Part shown: positions 11,230 to 21,586 of the stretch, piece after piece | Numbering within the stretch: the first letter of the stretch is position 1 | Layout of the letters: every line of letters begins with the position of its first letter | Assembly: GCA_021432605.1 (NCBI GenBank) | Contig: MU271149.1 | Location: 1,674,001-1,738,000 of the forward strand | Direction: 5' to 3' | DNA: 64,000 nt | From: Coniochaeta sp. PMI_546 | Lineage: Eukaryota > Ascomycota > Sordariomycetes > Coniochaetales > Coniochaetaceae | Notes under the pieces: model-generated | Databases searched by the model: none | What the model was told of the DNA's origin: nothing | The model's input: only the letters and a program-made list of their open reading frames with translations | Position numbers and translations under genes: made by a program

Positions 11230-13149
11230 TCATGATATGCCATTGGAAAACATGATCTCAGTCGTCGCGATTCTGGCGTCCTCAGCGTGGCTGACGGGCC
11301 ACTCATTGCGTATCCAGATGTGACAGTCTCCAGCTCGCGCTGTCCGCGTCGAAGGAGAACTGCGATGCTTTCCGCTCAGCGTGCGGTATAAATCCTCAAG
11401 TCCTCTCTGCTGCTGCACTTGACTCCTCGGTCGCACCATCACCTCGCAATGGCGTTTAACCTCAACATGATCATCATCCTTCGCCTTGTCTCTCATAAGA
11501 CTTATAGCTAGGAATACTACCACAACGAATGGCTTCCGGTCTGGCGCGTCGAATGCCAACAGTCCTCCAACTGGACACCCCTGATCTTCCTCGGCGATAT
11601 CAAAGAACACACCGTAGCTATTGAACACCCCATCCCTCGCCGCATACCCTCCGGCAACGGTCCAACCATCCCACTCCCCAGACACCACCAACCAAAACCC
11701 GAACTTCTTCCCCGCCCCGCCGAACCCGGGATAGTAAAACCTCGCATGCTGCACATCCCTTACGACACTCAACTCCCTAGCCTTCACTCCCAGTCTCCCT
11801 TCTCTTACAATTCTGACCGGCCCTGGCGGAAACCAAGTCCTCGTATACCGATGCCGATGCTCATGATGTCTCACGAGCGGGACACAGACAACCTCACTCC
11901 TCTTCTTCTTCTCGTCCACCTCCTCATGCAGCACAGCAAACACCAACCCCCCCTCAAGATGTCTTATCAGCGGCAACTCCAGCATCAGCCCCGCATTCGT
12001 CATGACGAACGGCCTCACCTCCCTACCCGGCATGAGCAGCTTTTTGAACTCTCCAGCATCATAAAAACAGATGGGATCCGGCGCCAACAACGTGCTCCTC
12101 AACGGGTCCTGCCACAGGCTATCCGCCATAAGCGCCTCGAGCCTACACCGCGGAAAGCCTTCCCCCTTCCGCCCACTCTCGATCACCTCCCGCATCCTAG
12201 CTGCCGTGACGAGGTCCCGCCTGTTCCCCCTCATCAGCGGGCCGGAGAGCTCCGCCACCCACGTCCAGGCAAAGATGCTGTGGTCCTCGCTGATCTTGAT
12301 GATCTCCTCCTGCAGCCGCACGAAGGCCCTCGACCCTTCCCCGTAGATGAGCGGCATGTGCACGTCGAAGATGCCCAGCAGGCAGTAGGCGATGTCCTCC
12401 GGCCGGGTGGTGGTGCGGTCCGACACCCAGGACAGGCGGTGGGCTATGCTCGCTCCCGAGATGTGTCGCACCCTCAGCAGGTACCTGGTGTCGATCCGAG
12501 TGATCTCGGATATGAGGTCGGATAGGCCGTCTTTGCGCCCCAGCTCGCTCCAGTCCGAGGCGAAGAAGATCACCTTCTTGGGGGCGAGGAGTTCCTGCAG
12601 CGTCCAGCCACGCTTGAACCACCGGCTTGTGCGGAAGGGGCTTGCGGTGGAGGACAGCTGGGAGGGGGTTAGGCCCACGGGGACGTCGGTCAGGTAGGCG
12701 TAGCAGACGGTCGAGTTGCGGTACCAGGCGTACATGGAGTTGATGGCCTCCGAGAGCTCGGCGCTGCTCGTCTTGTCGATGCAGGATGTGTCTACCCAGA
12801 GGTAGTCCAGGCCGTCAAGGCGGGCGCGGAGAGAGGCGCGCAGGATCTTGTAGAAGCCGAACGGGGTCGGCTTGGGGTCGGTGAGGTTGCCGTGTGCAGG
12901 CCATGTGGCGTTGTGACCTATGGGCGCTATGCGAGGTGCTGACGGAAGGACCTCTCCTGGCGGTCGGATGTTGGGATTTGTTCGTGAGAGGCTGGAGTAT
13001 AGGTTCATGATGTTCCCGAGCTTGTGAGCCTCTCGCCATTCCTGCAGACTGACCTCCTCGCTACCCCATGTGTGAGACAGAATGGCATATGCTGGTACCA
13101 GGCCCTGAAACTCCTCGAGCTCTAGGGTTGTGGTGTTGATGAGTCTCAT
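11230..13149 (-). CDS. HET-domain (heterokaryon incompatibility) protein
   Basis: Single exon, 639 aa, starting at the ATG of MRLINTTTLELEEF; the frame extends slightly upstream but without an ATG. The HET domain covers about residues 1-230: YAILSHTWG, YLWVDTSCIDK, SSAELSEAINSMYAWYRN and RGWTLQELLAPKKVIFF are its standard blocks. The DVHMPLIYGEG block follows near residues 270-290. The C-terminal half (about 330-639) is a typical diverged extension without a recognised repeat or NACHT module. HET proteins trigger cell death on non-self recognition in fungal fusion; the HET fold is related to TIR domains. There is no evidence which allele or partner it senses. Confidence 0.92.
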   Translation of the reverse strand: MRLINTTTLELEEFQGLVPAYAILSHTWGSEEVSLQEWREAHKLGNIMNLYSSLSRTNPNIRPPGEVLPSAPRIAPIGHNATWPAHGNLTDPKPTPFGFYKILRASLRARLDGLDYLWVDTSCIDKTSSAELSEAINSMYAWYRNSTVCYAYLTDVPVGLTPSQLSSTASPFRTSRWFKRGWTLQELLAPKKVIFFASDWSELGRKDGLSDLISEITRIDTRYLLRVRHISGASIAHRLSWVSDRTTTRPEDIAYCLLGIFDVHMPLIYGEGSRAFVRLQEEIIKISEDHSIFAWTWVAELSGPLMRGNRRDLVTAARMREVIESGRKGEGFPRCRLEALMADSLWQDPLRSTLLAPDPICFYDAGEFKKLLMPGREVRPFVMTNAGLMLELPLIRHLEGGLVFAVLHEEVDEKKKRSEVVCVPLVRHHEHRHRYTRTWFPPGPVRIVREGRLGVKARELSVVRDVQHARFYYPGFGGAGKKFGFWLVVSGEWDGWTVAGGYAARDGVFNSYGVFFDIAEEDQGCPVGGLLAFDAPDRKPFVVVVFLAISLMRDKAKDDDHVEVKRHCEVMVRPRSQVQQQRGLEDLYRTLSGKHRSSPSTRTARAGDCHIWIRNEWPVSHAEDARIATTEIMFSNGIS

Positions 13150-13654
13150 TGTGCTTGAAACGAGCTCAAGCTCCGCCAGTTCCACTACAGAGGCATCAAG
13201 AGGCGGAAATTATCACTTTCGAGCCAGCAGCTATCATTCGGATAAGAAGATACTTTGCTTCCAAGCGCTGTGTTCTTCTATGTTGGTTTAGACTTTGATA
13301 TAAAGATGCCTGGCAGGATCGAGACCCTGGACTCTCGAAGCATTCAAGCTGAAAGCGGGGAAGACGCGGGCGAGATCCCTACCGTGGCCATGCACAGCAA
13401 TCAAGGTGTTGCTACAGTGCATTATGCCTTATCTCTGATTCCGGTCTGTTGGTACTTTACATGCCATATTCAATTGCACCAACAGCTACTCTGCACTCTC
13501 ACCCTCCGACAAACAATATAGGGATAGGTATCTATGGAGTACTCAGGCTTCAGATTCCCCCCCCGTCTACAGTTCCAAAAAACCCAAACGCCGCGCTAAT
13601 GTGACGTGCAACCCCCTACTCGAATAACCCATACGACATCTCTATCAATTCCCT
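13150..13654. other. Intergenic between HET gene and trk
   Basis: About 500 bases containing the HET promoter and the trk 3' flank. A short plus-strand open frame at 13255-13521 does not begin with ATG. No element recognised. Confidence 0.5.
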
Positions 13655-16033
13655 TCACAGATCACCACTCATCCTCCGGCTAGTCATACTCCTCCGTATC
13701 CGATAATCATCATCCTCATCCCGCTGCAACTGCTCACCCGGCAACCGGACCGCCCTGTCCAACGCAACGGGCAGCCCACGATGCCGCCCCCTCAACATGA
13801 CGAGACACAGCACAAGCTTGCTGGGCGCATGCCACCCGCCAGAGAAGCTGTACGCCTGGTTCGGTAGCCCGACCGAGATGCCCACGCATCCGTACGCGGA
13901 CACAACCTCGAAGATAACGTTGAACACGCTGTACGTCACCGGGTCCGCGAGGAAGTGGCTCGTCTCGATGGTGGTGATCACAAGGACAGCCACGACGAGC
14001 CACCAGATGTCATGCGCTAGCTGCCCGTGTATCTGCTGGGTGATGAAACTGATGCGCGACTCCGATGCGCCCGTTCCCTGGGCATCTCGTGGTGGCGACG
14101 GCGGAGGCGGCACGCCGACGCCGTGCCATCTGGTAAACGTTCGGCGAACAGCGCGGCCTAGCTCAGCGGTAGGAATAGAAGAAAGCCGTCGGGTGAGCGG
14201 GCGGGACAATGGCCGAGGTGAGATCGGGGCCATATCACCGGGGTCATCGGCGATAGCCTCAGACTGGGTTGGTCGGAGTCGCAGATCTCGGGTTGGAGCC
14301 TCAATGTCGGTGTCGGATAATGAGTCTGCCGACGTGGCGTCGGAGTAAATGCCGAGAGATCGCTCCTCGTAGACGTTTGAGTGGCGCATCGTGATGACTA
14401 CTGGATAGACGGAGATGTACATCATGATGACATAGAGGACCTGCAGGCCGATGTAGAGCGAGGAGATGGGAACGACGTAGAAGCCGCCCGAGCGTACGGC
14501 TAGAGGACAGTCAGCATGAAGGGACTGTGGTCTGTGGTGACGACCGAGGGGTCAAGAGGGACACTCACCCAGGGCCTGAAACAGGCCGTCAAGGACCCTC
14601 GGTCCCTTTGGAATGTTTTCGATCACGGGATTCCCGATGTTTAGCAACTCGAAGCATACCCAATCCACGGAATTGAGCCAGATAACCATGAAGAGTAGCC
14701 ACCATGTAGCACGAGCCGGAAACAGGTTCGTATACACACGCCGAGGATATTTGAGAATGAAGTGGAATGTGTCCTTGATGTCCGAGTATTCATTCTCGGC
14801 AGTGGTCAGCTTGAGCACCTTCAAGGCGCTCGCCATGATCAAGCGCAGAAAAAGAGGATAAGCAGTGTTGCCAGCCAGTATCATGAGACCCATAGTGATC
14901 AGGACAAAGTAGGCGCTCTCAAATGGTATCATGTTGGCGTCCAGGAGTGACATGCCACTGTTGTTGAAGGCGGAGACGCCGTTGAAGATGCCCAGCCACC
15001 AGGGGTTGATACCGTTCTCCAAAGCCGGCTCCGGTAGGTTGTTGTTGATCCAGGCTCCCAGTGCGAGGCAGCCCAGAACCTGCCATAGGAAGAAATATGT
15101 TGGCACAATGATGGCCAGGATCTTCAGTGCGCGGTACTCGCAGCCGCCGAGAAGCTCTCGCTCCTCTGCCGTCAGGTCATGGAATTGGGCATTGCGGCCG
15201 GCGCGGCGGTGCATGAGGAAGTGCCGCATGTCAAAAGGCGAGCTCTTCTCGTCATGGTGATGGCCTCGCCGTCCGTCTACTACTGCGGCATTGAGTCGTC
15301 GAAACGGCTGGTTTTGGCCATCAGGTGCGTGGAGGCTAGATGTGGTAATGCCCTGAGAGGTCTCAGCGGCAGCGGCGTCTTGGCGCGGAGAGTCGACGAA
15401 AGCAATATGGCCAGCCTGACCGGCAGGAGTAACGGGGGGTTCAACCCCGACATACTTCTTATTGGCGGCCGGCGGCAGTACCTGCGGCGGCAGTCCGGCA
15501 CGGTCAGGAACCGGGCCCTGCGATTGGGGAGGAGCACGACTGCCGGTGCCCGGTAGAGCTGTGTCGCTTGTTGCTACACTGCGAGCTCTGCGGAAGGAGT
15601 TGAACCGTTGCATCACAGGAAGTCCAAAGGTGCCAGACCGTTGAAACCTGTTGGAGCGGACGATGTCCTTAAAGCGTTGCTCAAACACGTGCTTCCGTGC
15701 CAAAACAGTGGCAATCGAGACCCAAATGGTGCTTCCGATCATGATGAGGAGGAAGAGGATTATCTGCTGCCAGGTGGTCATGGTGCTGAGGTTGACCGTG
15801 TTCAGCCCAGCCTCGGTCATGGCGGAGGTGACAAGGTAGAGGCTGTCGACATAGCTGATGCTGTATGCTGGATTTGACGAGCCCCAGAAGATGACGGACG
15901 CGATGAGAGGGATGACGATGAAATAGGCATAATGTAGCGTGATGAAGTTCAGAGGAGGTAGGATAGATCGCAGTTTGGTGAGGGCCTGGGTTGCGCGAGG
16001 ATGGCCGTCGGCAAAGTCATGCCAGCGCGACAT
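13655..16033 (-). CDS. trk1: Trk-type potassium transporter
   Basis: Two exons, 16033-14569 and 14499-13655, 769 aa. The 69-nt intron has GTGAGT, a GCTGAC branch and a CTCTAG acceptor, and joins FQALAVRSGGFYVVP. The start is the ATG of MSRWHDF. The four Trk pore loops are visible: TEAGLNTVN, FNNSGMS, VRSGGFYVV and AYGCVGISVG. A long hydrophilic loop (about residues 145-300) separates the first and second membrane-pore-membrane repeats, as in yeast Trk1/2. An Arg/Ser/Pro-rich loop interrupts the region before the last repeat. It is a plasma-membrane high-affinity K+ uptake system. The C-terminal tail is short. Confidence 0.93.
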
Positions 16034-16926
16034 GGCAATCCTGACCGACAGACAGTCCAAGAACTCCAAAAAGTGACAAAGGATGAGCTTCCTCCCTAGT
16101 GCTCAAGGGAATCCATCCCGAATAACAAAAAGAAACAGATTCTATAGGTAGGTAGGAGACTGGTAGACTATTCCCGGATAGTTTGGCTCATGTAGCTTAG
16201 CATGATGTAAGGTCCGGTCGACTAAGCTAAGGTACGTTATGTGCCTGTCCTGTCCTGCTCTGGGGAACGGACAAGACGTTTCGCCAAAATAAGGTAGGTA
16301 ATTTCAAAGTTTATTGTTATGACGGGCTGAGTGCCACAGCAGGCCAGGGATATTTATGTATACGAGTGCCGCTCGCAACTCGCACGGGCTCTCAAAACAG
16401 GAGAGATAAATATGTGACAAAAATAACCGATGATGACAGCCAAAAGAGGCAGCGATTCACAGACGCCTGGGTCTTGACCTCGTCGTTTCTTCCTTCTTAA
16501 AGCAACGTCAGCGAGATGGGAGTGGTAAGGTACGTACTGTACATAGTATAAGGTACCTACTTCCAAAGAAATCGGCTGGGTTGCGACAGCTGACAGTCGC
16601 CTTGCCGGGGCGCCAAGCACAAAGGTACGTCTCTTTCTGAGGTACAGCTCAGCCCCTCACCAGGCTCACCTACGCTTGCTCACCCCACCTGCCGTCGTCT
16701 TCGTGATATCAGTTGAGCATACAGAGTATAACTTGCCAGACAGACAATATCACCACTCTTCCAGCCATACTACATTACTCTAACCCGGAGTATACCATAT
16801 GAACAGAGAGGCAAACATTGCAAACATTCCAACTGCTACTGTGTCCTTTGAATAACTTGCCCTCATCGTGACCTTGACCGCCACACATATCAATTAACTT
16901 ACACAGTACATCCGCCATATCTCATC
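16034..16926. other. Divergent promoter region, trk1 / MBL-fold gene
   Basis: About 890 bases between divergent starts. It contains AAGGTACGT, AAGGTAGGTA and AGGTACCTAC (16551-16560), members of a short motif family scattered through intergenic DNA of this window. No gene seen. Confidence 0.5.
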
Positions 16927-17880
16927 ATGACCACCTACGACCCAATCACCAGCCCAACAGCCTCCAACCTCATCTGCAACACCTGCGGCACTCAATACCC
17001 AGCAACAGACCTCACCCACCGCAGTTCATGCTTCATTTGTGACGACCCGCGGCAGTACGTCCCTCCCTCAGGACAATCCTTCAACACCCTCAAGGACCTG
17101 ACCCTCTCCCCGCGCAACTACCACAACGTCTTCACCCCTTATGCCGAGGACGAGAGGCTGATATCGATAAACACCGTCCCCAAGTTCGCAATCGGCCAGC
17201 GCGCCATCTTGGTCAGGACTCCCTCCGGCAAGAACATCCTCTGGGACTGCGTCACCTACCTGGACGTCGCCACCGTCGCCCGCATCAACAACCTGGGCGG
17301 TCTGCACGCCATCGTGATATCGCACCCGCACTATTACTCCACTCATACCGAGTGGTCGCGGGCCTTTGGCTGCCCGGTCTACACCGCCGCCCGAGACGCC
17401 GAGTGGAAGGCCATCACTGCCGAGACAGACAAGCTGCTACACGCGGATCAGGACGTGTTCGAGGTCGACGGCGTCAAGATCCTCCAGCTGGGCGGCCACT
17501 TCCCGGGCAGTTTGGTCCTGCTCTTCGACGGCAGGCTGCTCATCGCTGACACGCTGCTCACCACGCCCTCTGGCGTGGGCAAGTGGGAGGTCAACGCCGC
17601 CGGAGAGAAGAGGGAGAAGCCGAGGGGATTAAACACCTTCTCCTTCATGTGGAGCATACCGAATTGGATCCCGCTAAGTCCGGATGAGATCGTGCGTATG
17701 TGGAGCGTGCTCAAGAAGTACGACTTCAGGAGCACGCATGGGGCTTTCGTAGGGCAGGACATCGAGGACGTCTGCATCAGGCAGAGAGTCTTGGATAGCA
17801 TGCAGATCCAGGTCCGACATATGGGATGGGTGGATCATCCTTTTCTCAAGGAGTTTACTGTGATAGCGCCGCGCGTCTGA
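16927..17880 (+). CDS. Metallo-beta-lactamase-fold protein with N-terminal zinc-ribbon motif
   Basis: Single exon, 317 aa. An N-terminal CNTC...CFIC pair (residues 17-20 and 35-38) suggests a small zinc ribbon. The MBL fold follows: VTYLD, then VISHPHYYSTH (about 130-140), GGHFPGS and LLIADTLL. The canonical H-x-H-x-D-H metal motif is altered: His133 and His135 are present, but the Asp and adjacent His positions are Tyr137 and Ser138, with a His at 140. The later His (GGH) and Asp (IAD) ligands remain. This could be a one-metal or non-hydrolytic variant. The substrate is unknown. It converges on the GT90 gene with only about 100 bases between stops. Confidence 0.85.
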   Translation: MTTYDPITSPTASNLICNTCGTQYPATDLTHRSSCFICDDPRQYVPPSGQSFNTLKDLTLSPRNYHNVFTPYAEDERLISINTVPKFAIGQRAILVRTPSGKNILWDCVTYLDVATVARINNLGGLHAIVISHPHYYSTHTEWSRAFGCPVYTAARDAEWKAITAETDKLLHADQDVFEVDGVKILQLGGHFPGSLVLLFDGRLLIADTLLTTPSGVGKWEVNAAGEKREKPRGLNTFSFMWSIPNWIPLSPDEIVRMWSVLKKYDFRSTHGAFVGQDIEDVCIRQRVLDSMQIQVRHMGWVDHPFLKEFTVIAPRV

Positions 17881-17984
17881 AAATAATCTGACCAATATAG
17901 TCTCTCTTTTTGAATATACCATACCCAATGCCATACATTTTATTATTGCCTTTTCCATCTCCACACCTCTCACCGTCTCACAAT

Positions 17985-20818
17985 TCACGTCAACACGAAC
18001 CCAATCTCATCCCGCCCATCATCCACCAGTCTCGCATACTCCAACAGCACCCGAAACAGATAAACCTCCATATCCTCCCTCCTCAGCGCCCGTCCAGCCC
18101 ACGTCCGCCCCTGCTCGGCAATCCACACCGCATCCCCAACCCTAGCCTCCATCAGCGGATCCCGTCCGTTCACCTCCCCCTTCCCCCTGAGGCCGGTGAA
18201 GTACGACAGCGTGCTCCAAAGCCCCTGATACCGCATGTCGACCGGCACGAAGTGCACCCACGGCATCAGCCTCTCGGAGTACCACTCCCTGAACACGGAA
18301 GCCACGAACGGCACGCTGGTCGACCGCAGCGCGGGCAGGAGGCCGGTCGGTGGGCCGTCGTCGCTGTCCGTCAGGAGGACGTAGCGGTTCTTCAGCGTGG
18401 GCGGGTCCTCGGGCGGGGTGCCGAATTCGCGGAGGGCGCGGTCGCAGGCCGGGGAGGGGGAGGGGGAGGGGGATTTGCAGTTTGGGTAGGAATCGATGGC
18501 TACGTTTATGGAGAGGGCGGAGGCAAGTTCTGACACGGGCGCGGACTCGTACCGGTACCTGTCCTTTTCCGTGTCCTTGTGCTTGTCGCCCTTGTTCGGG
18601 CTGGGGACCAGGATGGTCGCCCTGTCGGTGGAGGTTGAGTTGTTGACGAGGTGGACGAGGCGCTCCTGGTGGCCGCCGTGGAGGAGGTCGTGGCTGATGG
18701 CGTCGCCACTGATCTTGCCGCGCCAGAAGAGCTGGTCGTATTTCATCTGGAAGTCCGAGCTGGGCTCGTCTTCCGGGATGTCGTATTGGCGGCGGAGGGG
18801 GATTAGGATGTCGCTGTAGCTGCTTGTTTTGGAGCGGCTGAATATGGGGATGAGTTGCTGCACTGGTCTGAGACTTGGGGGCGTTATGTGGAAGCCGTGT
18901 AGACGGACGAGATCTGGCTGGTGGCATATGTCTAGGGACATGTCCCAGTGTTTGAGGAAGATGCCTTCGGACTGCGGTTTGGCGCATGCGGAGCAGAAGT
19001 CGCGGATGTTCCGGTGCACGCCAGATCTCCCTTTCGATCCCGGCGAGCAACTCAGAGCTGTCATTTGGCGGAATGCTTGAGCTGATATGTGATCCTTTTG
19101 AGTGATGTCGGAAAGAGTTTTAGGATCTACCCTGTTGTGCAAGTCCTGTGCAGGGCTTGATTCTACAGAGCGACGACTGAGAAGTTTGCGCAGCCCGTGG
19201 CCTAGTCCGGCCTGCGCGTATCTCTGCACATCATCCCACGGAGCGAGAACTTTTGGTCTTTCATTCAAATTGACCGCAATCTGTATGTTCGGCAGGTGTT
19301 CGGAGAACGGCTTCATCAGATCAACCAAGTCGTCCAGGATCGGGCGATGCGGAGAGTCAATAAAGTGGCTGTGGGAAGCAGCGCCATTCTCGACCTTGAC
19401 AATGGCGATATCTGGCTGCTGAGCAGCAAGTGCCACGCCTTCGCGGATCTTCTCCGGCGACAGCCCCCAAAAGGGAAGAATGTCATGCCCGATCTGTTCA
19501 AAATGGTCGATGATGGGCGAGTTCCTGTCGGTGGCAAATTTGTACCAGATGTCGAACTTGGGTGGAGGGTCGCGATGATGGTTCCGCTCCTGGTATTCTT
19601 GCACGGCGATCTTGACCGACTTGCTCACTGATGCGTGGACCAGCCAGCGGTCAGCTTCAATGCGGTTGTTGTAGATGAGTTTGTCGACCGGATGATCGTC
19701 GAGAAGGGTGCCTCCCTTGGCTAGGATGTAGATGGCGGATGTTACGAAGAACAGAGCGAGCAGTATGAGCACGAGAATCCGCCGCATGTAGAGGATCGAC
19801 CGCAAGCCGCTGGCGTAGGCAAATATCGCGAAACCTACGGAGAGGACGAAGAGAGCAGTGTGGCTCTGGCCTCTCCGGACATTCTCCCACGTCCCAGCGA
19901 GCGCAATTCTCTGCTTAGCTGATAGCAGTCCACAATACATGACTATAGTCCCGGCCAGCGTGGAAGGCGTTCCCTCGCAGACTACGAATGTCGATGAGAT
20001 GACGAAGAGTGAGAACAAGAACCCGTCAAATACGACGTCGAAGACATACAGAGAGCCAGGTCCATCGCGCGCTTCGTACTGCTGCAGTAACCACACCATG
20101 GTCCCCACCGCAAGCGACGACGCCAGGAGGATGCCGCTTAGGGTTCTCAAGCGACTTTTGGTTGTCCTCGCCCATGCAAGGATACGCCATAGAAGGATGA
20201 TGATGACAGCATCCAGGAGCAAGCCGCCCAGCTGAGCCCAGAACACGAGCGATACCCTATCAAAGGCCGAGCAGAAGTACGTTGACTTGATGCTCCCGGT
20301 CGAGGCGCGGTATGCACCGTAGCTGAGCAGCAAGCCGCCCACCAAGGAGAGTGGTGCTGAGGTCTCGGCCCAGTCGTCAAAGTCCTCGAATGCAGTCTGA
20401 TGCAAATTGTCGTCATCGCCTTTTCGCCGCTCGGTACGCGGGCGTCTTCCGGGTAGGATCTCATACAAGATCAGGAGCAAGGGGAGAAAGCACTCGACAC
20501 CAGGAACCGAACACTGGAGGTCGGAGCTAGCCAGGTAGAATAGTTCTAACCGGATCACAACTGCCCCGACGACGGCTGGGAGAAAGTAACGACGTGGCCG
20601 CTTCGGCAGACTCGCTTGTTGACCCTTTTCCTGGGCTGATGGCAATTCATTATCTGGCCATATCGTCAGCATGTCCGATCATAAGTCTATGTGAGGATAT
20701 CTGGGCCTATTACCAAACCGGCCATTTGCCCCTGGAAGCAGTAACGAGGCAAAGCTGGCAACGTAAGAGACGATGCCGGATATTAGTAGTACAAGAGCAG
20801 AGGAAAGACGTGGACGGT
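17985..20818 (-). CDS. Polytopic membrane glycosyltransferase, family GT90 (CAP10-like)
   Basis: The main exon is 20653-17985. It is read openly from an ATG at 20672, but those first codons look like an intron 3' end (GCTGAC branch, CCAG acceptor). An upstream exon 20818-20714 (donor GTAATA, intron 60 nt) adds a hydrophobic segment, SALVLLISGIVSYVASF, and joins in frame. The first coding exon is unresolved. About eight more membrane helices span the N-terminal 330 residues. The luminal catalytic region follows (KFDIWYKFATDR near 370; LFWRGKISG; PWVHFVPVDMRYQGLWSTLSYF near 810). GT90 enzymes include the Cryptococcus xylosyltransferase Cxt1 and capsule protein Cap10, so transfer of xylose or a related sugar to Golgi glycans is likely but not proven. 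Confidence 0.8.
18451..18472 (+). repeat. G-rich tract, possible quadruplex, inside the GT90 gene
   Basis: Four runs of four or five G separated by single A bases on the plus strand. On the coding strand this encodes alternating Ser-Pro in a variable loop. It meets the G3+ N1-7 pattern for a quadruplex. Confidence 0.45.
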
Positions 20819-21586
20819 CTAATTATAACGTCACAGTCAGTATATTCTACCTCCAAGAGGCAGTGGAAGGGACATCTCCATCTCAACTGACCAACTAATG
20901 GGTGATGTTGTACCGAAGAAGACAACCAAAGAAACGAACCGACGGCACTGAGATCGAGTTAGAGTCTAGACTTGGGCCTGAGTGATGCTTCAAGATCAGA
21001 GGTGAATAGGTGAAGGTACCATAAAGCGGCCAACTGAGAGCCCCCATTGGCCGCCATGCCATCTACGCTCGCCGAGGCTCAGAATTGAAAATGAAAATGC
21101 AAAAGAATGTCGTTTGGCCTGTGATTCTCTCAACCCATCTTCGATGATGAGACGGACTATTGAAGGGATGAAAGCTCGATGGAGCAGACAAGGTCCCCTG
21201 TTGACCTCGCAGGTACGTACCGCTACACTGCCAAGCCGCTAGTACGCGCGTCGAATACGGGCTGCAACGGCGCTAGAGAGTACTTTGTTTGTAACCCACA
21301 AATGTCGCTCATCTCAAGTGCTCCTTAGCAGGGTCTAGACCCCTTGAGACGGAGTCCATTCCGTACCTGTCGACTTTCTTCAGGGTACCTTAAGGACCTC
21401 ACCTTACCTCTCTACCATACTGGACTTCAGCTTCCAAACCTCATGAGATCCAACACTACCTTACCTCGATAATACACGGGCTCGGACTCTCCTTCTTCTC
21501 TGCCTCAACTGCTCAAATTCTGGGAGTCACACACACCACAACCCCATGGAGCAGCAACATCGGCCCCAACTACAACCACAACCACA
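20819..21586. other. Divergent promoter region, GT90 / pfa4
   Basis: It may contain the unresolved first exon of the GT90 gene: an ATG at 20875 followed by 25 coding bases is in the right phase, but the implied intron (20850-20819) would be only 32 nt. GGGTACCTTAAGG at 21383-21395 belongs to the dispersed AGGTACCT motif family. Confidence 0.4.

Noticed and set aside
14155-14176. tRNA A-box-like TAGCTCAGCGGTAGG
   Set aside because: Lies in the trk coding exon and has no B box or acceptor stem partner.
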